A stretch of DNA of 61,847 nucleotides, taken from Lactifluus volemus (taxonomy: Eukaryota > Basidiomycota > Agaricomycetes > Russulales > Russulaceae). The position numbers were made by a program, and so were the translations under genes. Shown here one piece after another: positions 54,669 through 61,847 of the stretch; within the stretch, counting starts at the first letter, position 1; each line of letters begins with the position of its first letter. The stretch covers positions 1 through 61,847 of the forward strand of contig WTXI01000219.1 in the NCBI GenBank assembly GCA_022376515.1, in the 5' to 3' direction. The notes below the pieces were generated by a model. The model was not told the origin of the DNA. It saw only the letters and a program-made list of their open reading frames with translations, and searched no databases.

Positions 54669-55641
54669 TAACAAAACAAATAATATAGACGGGACGACCA
54701 ACTTTGTTCACGGCTTTCCCAACGCGTGCATCTCTCTAGGATTGATAGACCAACGCGTCCCAGTCCTAGGCGTCATCTACAACCCCTTCCTAGACCACCT
54801 ATACACCGGCGTGCGAGGCGGCGGATCTTACCTCCACACGCGTCTGCACCCGGAACCCCAGCGCCTCCCACTCGCACCCGTAGCAGCGCGTCCACTTCCC
54901 AGTCTGGCAGGCGCGCTCATCGCGGTAGAGTGGGGCTCCGATCGCGGACCAGACGCAATACGTCGAAAGGCGAATAGCTTTTCGCGTCTCGCTGGCGCTC
55001 CGCCCCACGGCGTCATGGCGCACACACTGCGCTCTGTCGGCAGCGCCGCGTTGAATTTTGGGTTGGTCGCTCAGGGCGCGGCGGATTTGTATTGGTTCGT
55101 CTATTTTTTTTATGTTGCTCATATTCATCTCCTTCCGAGGGACTGAAAATTTTCGTTTGATGGTGCTGTTGTTGATAGGGAGATTGGATGCTGGTAAACA
55201 ATTTAATGTTTTTTTGGTATTCCGCAGTTTCTGTCGCTAACCCAAGATCGTGGCCTTTTCCTTCCTCCTCCCCCCTTCAACTTGAAGGCCTTGGGATGTC
55301 TGCGTTGCGTAAATGCTACACCGTCATCGAGTGTTTTGACATTTTGGGTCGTTATGCGGGCATCGTAATCCTTCAAGAGGCTGGGGGTTTCGTCACGGGT
55401 TCCAAAGATGTATTGCACGATGGGATCGTGACGGAGGCGATCCTGACTGGCCGACGCTACCTTGCCATCCGCGGCGTAGCGGAGACCCCGGTACGTATAA
55501 AGGTACTGAAAACTCGATTGCACCGCTAATGCACACAACTTGCGTGAACCAATCAACCAGGAGGAGAGTAGCATCGAAGCGCAGAAACGCATCGCGCGCG
55601 AATTCTACGATACAGTCGAGGATATCCCCCTCGACGAATAA

Positions 55642-55896
55642 AAACAAGGCGGTAGCGCGTGAATACACGTCATCACCGACCGGTGATGGATTGGATGGAT
55701 GCAGTAGAGTACCCGGTATGCTATATAGTGATTCCTGCCCTAAATGACAGTTGGTATATATATACATGTAGTGCTAGCATACAAAAAACAAAAAGTTGAT
55801 CTTTAAAAGAAATAAAGTGGAGAACGAACGAACGAACGAACGAACGAACAAAAGTCGAGAGCGATCGGGGAAGGAGACAAAAACGCTTCTAAACCC
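55642..55896. other. Short intergenic region between convergent genes, with a GAAC microsatellite
   Basis: Contains the IMPase 3' end and the stop of the minus-strand gene. (GAAC)6-7 lies at 55823-55849. The same GAACGAAC word appears near 35550 in the Gypsy leader, which I take as coincidence. Confidence 0.6.
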
Positions 55897-56688
55897 CTAA
55901 GAGGATCGCGTCGCACTAGCCACCGTTGCGCTTGCACTTGCGCCCGCGCCGCCGGACCCAAACGCGCTCGGTAGGTGCACTTTGAGTGCCTTCTTACCAC
56001 CACCATCCTCCTTCTTCCCCAGCTGATCCCTATCCTTCTCCCGCTCCTTCTCCCGCCCACCACCACCCAGCCCGAACCCAAGCCCGAACCCAAACATGGG
56101 CGCGTGCAGGCTCAGCTTACGCATCGTCCGACGTGGCTTGCCCGGCTCCTTCTCCTTCTCTCCACCTCGTTTTTGTTGTTGTTGTTGTTCGTTCTCCTGA
56201 GCGGCCGCCGTCGTGGAGGAAGACAAGACGCCGTTGGCGAGCGAAGCAGACAATAACGTGGTGCTACCCCACTCTGCGCCTGCAGGTAGCGGCGGTGCTT
56301 CGCGCGAACTCGTGCTCTGCTCCCGTGGCGTGCGGCTGCCACTGCCATGTATCGAGTGCGGCCGTCCACGACGGCGTCCTGCGAGGATGGTGGACCAGAT
56401 GGTAGTATGGTGCCGGTGGTGATCGTCATCGGCATCGTCCGCGTCGGCGTCGTGATCGTCCGTCGCCGACGATGGCTCCTCGCTTTGCTCGATGAGGGAC
56501 AGTGGATGCGGATGCCGTTGTGTCCTGATGGCTCGGCTGGTCAGAGGATGACGCGGGTGAGACCCGCAGTTCGGGGAGAGACCCGTCACCTGGTGGGCCG
56601 ACACCTGCTTCTCCATCTGTGTCTGGAGCGAGCGGCGGCGGCAGAGAGTCGTCGGTGTTCGTAGAGGCGAAGCGTAGATCATGACCAC
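55897..56688 (-). CDS. Unknown low-complexity protein, 3' part of a host gene
   Basis: 263-residue open frame ending SATVASATRSS. It has an acidic/His run (DDHDADADDADDDHHRHH), a Gln run, Lys/Glu-rich KEKE stretches and a Gly-rich GFGLGFGLGGGG piece. No domain is recognised. It is convergent with IMPase. The apparent ATG lies within a few bases of the border of duplication unit B, so the true 5' part has probably been removed by that rearrangement. Confidence 0.5.
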   Translation of the reverse strand: MVMIYASPLRTPTTLCRRRSLQTQMEKQVSAHQVTGLSPNCGSHPRHPLTSRAIRTQRHPHPLSLIEQSEEPSSATDDHDADADDADDDHHRHHTTIWSTILAGRRRGRPHSIHGSGSRTPREQSTSSREAPPLPAGAEWGSTTLLSASLANGVLSSSTTAAAQENEQQQQQKRGGEKEKEPGKPRRTMRKLSLHAPMFGFGLGFGLGGGGREKEREKDRDQLGKKEDGGGKKALKVHLPSAFGSGGAGASASATVASATRSS

Positions 56689-57920
56689 TGCATGTACTGT
56701 ACCATTTACGGTTACGGTCGGTCGTAAAAGACGGGTTCGTTACGTATACGGGGAGTTAGACCGTGATGATCCGTCGCCGTAGATTATTTGAGTGGCTGGG
56801 ACATGTGCAGTTCGTACCACTGCCACATTCATGTAAGCTATTAATTTTTTTTCGGTGATCTGTATTTGCATGGAGCAGCCTGTACTGTATATACAATGAT
56901 AAAACTACCTGGATCGACCAACAATTCCAATATCCGATCGTTTCGACCGAATGAATGCACTTTTCGGTCTGTTCACCACCACAGGCTTGAGGCTCTATGC
57001 ATCAACCCGAACAGCGGAAGAGGCCGAGGACCCATCGGCGATGCGGCGGTCTTCACTCTCGACAGGCCCGGGAGTGGCCCCACCAAATGCTGAATCCGTC
57101 GTTTGCAAGAAAGGCTTGCTGAGTGGCCGGGGAGGCAGCGAGGGGCAAGTCCGAGCAATCGGTATAACCTGATAGTGTGACATTGGCATCTGCTGCAAAC
57201 GGATGACCGAGTAAAGAAAGTGCTCACACATGTCGGGCCACAATTATTTCGGTCGCTGAGCCGTGGCATGTTGGTATCATTTGGTGAGGTGTGAGGGCAA
57301 ACCCCCAGAGACGGAGGCAGAGCTGAGAGCTGCGTCGTAGGATCGTGGTTAAGCCCTAGCTTCATACCCAGGCATACTATGCTCCCAACAAGGCACCAGG
57401 GTGCGCCGTTGATACTATGAGGATACAAATAATCAGAAACCCCAGAATGTCGACGAAGAATCAACGTACCTCAGTGTACAAATACTAATACCAACGAAGA
57501 ACAACAAGTGTCTGCAAGCTGCTGATCGTGACACGAAGTTCGGGCTTACGGCAAAGGCACGGAGGAAGGAATCCTCATGTTCAAGCCATTAAGGGGCATG
57601 AGGGACAGAACAGACATTGAAGAATGTCTCGGCGGCGCTAGGTGAGTCACGGCCTCGGGATGAGATGATGTTGGCGCGGCACATGGGGATGAGCATTAAT
57701 TCATGTCATATTGGGACACTGTCCCGACATCGATGGTGTCGTGTCCGGAGATGAGACAGCAGCGAAGCCTTCCCTATTCAGAGTTTAAGACGTTGAGGTG
57801 CAAACTTTGATCCTGGACGGGTTCTTTCGCCAATGCCTAGCCTGAAAGCACAAGTAAATCGAAATATCTGGGTCGCAGAACTAGGGACATACCAGGATTA
57901 GACGGAAAGCTCAGATCACC

Positions 57921-58190
57921 TCATTTGACGTCCGACACGGGACCAGCAGCAACAACAGGCAGGGAGTGGGGAAAGCTGCTGCTGCTACTGCAGTAGTGGT
58001 AGGGGCAGGTTGCACTGGAGGGAGGGGCGGCTGTGGAGGGTGCTGAAACATCGTATGGAGGTGAGAATGATAGCCAATGGGACATCTGCTCCCATGGCAT
58101 AGGCATAGGGGCGCAGCCGGGAGGGTTATGTGAGGACATAGACGTAGGAGAGCTGCCACCTAGCAAGCAGAGGGGTGGGGGTGGGCTCAT
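57921..58190 (-). CDS. Pro/Ser-rich conserved frame, copy B (doubtful)
   Basis: Counterpart of 10550-10780, here beginning MSPPPPLCLLGGSSPTSMSS and ending GPVSDVK. The N-terminal part differs from copy A through indels, which argues against strong coding constraint. No domain. Confidence 0.25.
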   Translation of the reverse strand: MSPPPPLCLLGGSSPTSMSSHNPPGCAPMPMPWEQMSHWLSFSPPYDVSAPSTAAPPSSATCPYHYCSSSSSFPHSLPVVAAGPVSDVK

Positions 58191-59402
58191 TGACGTCGAG
58201 TCTCTCCTTCCTTATTAGGTTTGTATTAGTCAGGTTGACTCGCCTTTTCAACTCTACTCAGTGCCCATGCATTCTCTACAAATTTTGCGCAAGCATTGAG
58301 CAGCAACTTGAGATTTGGCAATTGAAGTAGTGTGGCTATGGTAAGCGTACTGTTTGATCTTCAATCGAATGTCACCCTTACCGCACTCTTATTGTATGCG
58401 TGTTTGTTTTGGACCTCTGTTAGCTTGCCTTCAGCCAGTCATGATTGCCACGGCACTTCGGTCTTCTTATCAAGCTGGTGTACTGTATCGTTCCGACATC
58501 GCCAGCCTCAAAAGCTACTAACCTTCCTCCTTGGTCTGTTCGATGGTCCTCCCACTATTTGCTCTCACTTGTTAGCGAGACCTCAGGCTGGGCCGTTGGC
58601 CGCTGTCGCACCGCTCGCACATTAACACACCTCCATCTACCCGGTTGGAAGACGAGGTGATTACCACACCCCCTTGGTCACGCACAGGGAATTCCACTTA
58701 CTCACCCATGTGTAGTCTCTGAGCGACTTGAACCATCAGTCGCGAGAATGGATCGACAAGCTCGCCGGGTGAGAGTGACCGTCCATCCACTTCCACGCCG
58801 TCTCTGACTCTCCGTGCTACCGTTTGAGTCTGATGTAAGCTCAGCAACACAGGTACGGGCCCACCTCTCCGCTCACCGAACTTTTCAGTGTGGTGGTCCC
58901 GTTGGCACTTGGGGCGTAGCTGGAGCAGCCAGATGAACCCGGAACGAGGATGGTGGGCTCTAATGCGCTATTATTTGTTGTGTGTGGAGCATGGTAATTA
59001 GTTTAGCTGTGTGTGTTGGTTATCGCGGATGAACAGGAAGCGTGGCCAAAGGCTCAAAGCAGTAAACTACGGTATGGACTTGACAAGGACGGGACAAGCA
59101 AGTTTATGCTGTAAGTGACGTCACGACATCAGGCGTATAACTGAGGCGGCGCGCCATGCGCAATGACCCCGTGATCTCCCTTTGGCACTTCGTTACTGAT
59201 CAAATCGAAGATGCACCGGGAGAGAGAAGGCAAGGAATGAGAGGGACAATTCAGCCATTTCAAGACAGCTCGTGATTTGTGATTGTGCCGGCGGCAGATG
59301 ATTAAGTGGACTCGGAAGAGGCTGATCGTAATGAACCGATCCAGGGACCCAAATCGCCCGTAGCACGTGTGGTGCTTCCAAGTCGGTGCTTCTGATAGCG
59401 TA

Positions 59403-59429
59403 CAAGCTCGAGCTGTCTGGGGTATAAAA
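59403..59429 (+). promoter_or_regulatory. Promoter block of SSP3
   Basis: CAAGCTCGAGCTGTCTGGG then TATAAAA (59423-59429), as for SSP1 and SSP2. Confidence 0.7.
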
Positions 59430-59515
59430 GCTGGGGCCCCTCCCTTCTTCTCTCACCAACATCATCACCGTCGGAAGCCTAATATTCTTTCAGATTACTT
59501 GCTGTGAGCACAGTG

Positions 59516-59906
59516 ATGTTTATGAAGACCATCTTGGCTCTCTCTTTTGCAATTCTCGCTCTCGCTGCTCCGAGTCCACAGGACCCGGATATAGACATAT
59601 TAACATTTGCAATCGATGGTGCGTTCTGCTAGAACTCGTACCCAGCTTGACTGTTCTAAAATAGGCGTCGATGCTACTATTGAAAACCTTTCTGGTCCGG
59701 CATGATGGTAGTACCTTTTGTGTATCTTCTACTGCTGAGTTTATTCATGTCTGCAGACCAGCCCCACAAGGACCACACGGTGCAATCACGATTATCGCAC
59801 AGGGTGGACTTTATTCTGATGTGTTAGTTCTCGGCTTTTGCATATCGGCGGTGTCAGTCAGGGCCCACTGTTCACGTTTTGTTCTATGTGCTCTATGTGC
59901 CAGTAG
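59516..59906 (+). CDS. Small secreted protein SSP3
   Basis: Copy of SSP2 in unit B. Signal peptide MFMKTILALSFAILALAA identical to SSP2; the following segment differs (DPDIDILTFAID). The third exon keeps PHGAITIIAQGGLYSDV and ends at TAG 59904-59906. Several small indels lie in exon 2 and at the exon 3 start, so the exact splicing is uncertain. Unknown family, secreted by prediction. Confidence 0.5.
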
Positions 59907-60540
59907 GACATTTATTCAGTGATCTTTTCATCGTAAGAACAAGTGAGTGTGGAACGAGCTAGTGCAAGTGCGAGGACACCGCGAGCCTGAGAACTAAGAC
60001 AATATGAATCATGATGACATCAACTGTCATATGACGCTGTTGTCATACCGAAACTCGCCAAATGCTGTAGACAATAAATGGTGAACTGAAGCGTGAGTCG
60101 TACATGTTGTAATGAGAAGCCCAACGGACCACATCAGGATCGTCGCGATGCCTCACACAGGTGCGGATCGCACTTGAGGTGTAGCTGAAGCAGGCAGGTG
60201 GACTTGACGAGGACGGGCGGGCTCTACTAAGTGCACTGTGATTTGTTGGGTGTGGGGCTGAGGGATCGGGTTAACAGTGTGTTGGTTACGACCATGCCCA
60301 GGGTTAATTACCACTGTCTAGACGCTCGACCTAGTCAATGTTCTAGTCCCACCAGGCTACAAAAAGGGCAAGAGGCCTATCGTGATCATATCACGATAAG
60401 GCGACAAGGCGACGTCCACAGCGCCCTCCTCCTTTGACGCTTCCTTGCCTCAACCGCTCAACTCTTCTTTCTTTCCTGTATCTCGGCCCTCAAACAATAC
60501 CGTTGTAGCTACCATCGCTCTCGCACAAGGACACACCCAA

Positions 60541-61847
60541 ATGATCCAGACTCGGAATACGTGAGTCAAACTGTCCCCCCGCCCGATGTTGATGTTAATC
60601 ATTACAACAGCACAAGTCCTCAAAACTCCGGAATAGGGTGCATCACTTCCTTCAATTTCATTACAATATTTTCTCACATAACCGACTTTGAACAGCACTC
60701 AGGTCAGCGAAACACATCAGGCCCTGCTCCAGTTCCATGTGACCGGTACGTATCCTAGCGATGCTGTTCTCATAAGTACTATATCTGTTTTTCCTGGCAG
60801 TCCTCAAGGCGCACAATCTTCCCCGCATCAAGACCTCCCTTGGGAGAAAAAGACAACTCTATGTTACTGTGGCCGACGGGCCGAGGACATGGCAAACACG
60901 ATCTGTGCGGAGCGTCGGACAACGTGTGGAATGGAACGAGAATATCGAAGCCTTGTGGGATATCTCGTATTTTTATTCCTATTTACAACTGAGCCTCTTG
61001 CAGCGCTGTACAATCGCTCTCCCCCATTACAGTATCTCTTTTTGCAAAAAGCACAATCCACAAGGACACCCTTATTGGACGGAAGGATGTTGTCTGTGAA
61101 CCCCAACATGGTTCGTCTTTTCATACAATTCTTATTCATCTGGCTGAGCATCCTACATGTAGAACTGGATATCATTTTGAGCAGCACTGATGGACCTGCA
61201 ACTGAGCCAGCCACGGTCTTAACGATCACGATTGCCCCTGTGCGACCAGACGCGGAGTTGGCAGGTGATGCCCTCCGTAGCGCTGAGAAATCTATCAAAA
61301 CCATGGAAACATGGAGCAGTGCTGTTGGTGGTATCAAGCGGGTATGGATACTGTCGGCCCAATCGCAGCAGTATGCTCAATATCATTCTACTCCCCTTTG
61401 TTTAGCTAACTCGGGTTTCTCAGTTGCATCCATATGCATCCCTAGCATGGAGTCTACTCTCAAAGGTTCCCGAGGTGCGTCACCTTGCGTAGTGGGCGTA
61501 TACGGAACATTCACACTAATTTCACCTAACTGCTAGACTTTCATACAGCAAGTTGGGCGTGACGACAACGTCCAGGCATTATTTGAAGCGATACGCGATG
61601 CATTTGAGTTTGCCAAAGATGCCGATGCCTTGGGACATCAAGCCGGAGTCTAGAGAAGCAAAATCATACAGGAGATGCTACAGTGCGTCTCTGAAATTGG
61701 GACATTTATCGAATTGTATGCGAAGCATGTACAAGTCGGTAAGTCCTGTCGATCTCTCGTTGGTGATCACAAATATATGGGTTGCAGGGACGCGGACTTG
61801 GAAGAATATCTTCGGTCAAGTCGACGGAGAAATTGAACAGTATCGCA
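60541..61847 (+). pseudogene. C2-NACHT-WD40 receptor, copy B, 5' part only
   Basis: Start MIQTRNTTSPQNSGIG at 60541 with a frame that splices cleanly into QVSETHQALLQFHVTVLKAH, which is broken in copy A. The C2-like region is present through LIGRKDV. Lesions: one base missing near 61344 and two near 61632; the latter leads to TAG at 61651-61653 within the helical linker. The NACHT and WD40 parts would lie beyond the window. Likely non-functional in its present form. Confidence 0.75.

Larger units (their letters stand above)
19173..55641 (+). pseudogene. Inositol monophosphatase family gene split by two transposon insertions
   Basis: Coding pieces: 19173-19376 joined to 45674-45705, then 45771-45847, 54689-55094, 55179-55193, 55288-~55304, ~55360-55490 and 55561-55641. 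Starts MANNNLLSSAELREILEF. Family motifs: ISEESYSSG (metal-binding Glu region), PTFCVDPI followed by GTTNFVHGFP, EIGCWPWDVC and GIVILQEAGGFV, ending FYDTVEDIPLDE. IMPases hydrolyse inositol monophosphates with Mg2+ in the cytosol (family knowledge). The Plavaka element sits in exon 1 (GA duplicated) and the Tc1-type element in the next intron (TA duplicated); removing them rejoins VEDLVHGEIACGYLHFQFIS in frame. At the DPI|GTTN junction the predicted codon is AAC (Asn) instead of Asp. Splice sites around 55301-55365 are irregular. Functional expression is unlikely. Confidence 0.85.
56664..61847 (+). repeat. Segmental duplication unit B (runs off the window)
   Basis: Collinear copy of 9168-14435, same orientation. 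Many single-base differences and small indels, and only one copy of the 107-bp unit. Subtracting the two large insertions, the spacing between units A and B is about 12.4 kb, which implies an old tandem duplication. Confidence 0.85.

Overview
The window is a TE-rich piece of a basidiomycete genome, most likely an Agaricomycete. Evidence: genes split by many ~50-65 bp GT-AG introns, a C2-NACHT-WD40 STAND receptor, a Plavaka-type transposase with a DUF6532-type neighbour, and fungal Copia and Ty3/Gypsy elements. The species cannot be named from sequence alone. About 80% of the window is mobile DNA; host genes are few and mostly damaged.

Layout. 1-8132: a truncated copy (A) of a large Tc1/mariner-type transposon holding two convergent genes, a DDE transposase and a Zn-cluster/PB1-like/SAM-like partner protein. 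The partner gene is interrupted by a solo LTR that itself holds a small TIR element. 8135-19376: host DNA with a small secreted-protein gene (SSP1), then duplication unit A (SSP2 and a C2-NACHT-WD40 receptor), then exon 1 of an inositol monophosphatase (IMPase) gene. 19377-45671: a Plavaka transposon in that exon, with divergent DUF6532-like and transposase genes. Inside it are a perfect-palindrome MITE, solo LTRs and Copia-A; Copia-A contains Copia-B, which contains a Ty3/Gypsy chromoelement. 45672-45926: the next IMPase coding pieces. 45927-54668: copy B of the Tc1-type two-gene transposon in the following IMPase intron. 54669-55641: the remaining IMPase exons. 55897-56688: the 3' part of an unknown gene. 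56664-61847: duplication unit B (SSP3 and the start of a second receptor), running off the window.

The insertions can be reconstructed because almost every element has matching target-site duplications. Removing them restores reading frames across junctions and gives the order: IMPase, then Plavaka, then Copia-A, then Copia-B, then Gypsy. LTR differences seen by eye fall in the same order (about 3/354, 2/398 and one indel in 606). The most interesting possible undescribed systems are the Tc1/mariner-type element with its conserved partner protein, seen in two copies, and the Plavaka element with its DUF6532 gene and a family of non-autonomous elements sharing the terminus CATCAGGAA and 2-bp target duplications.
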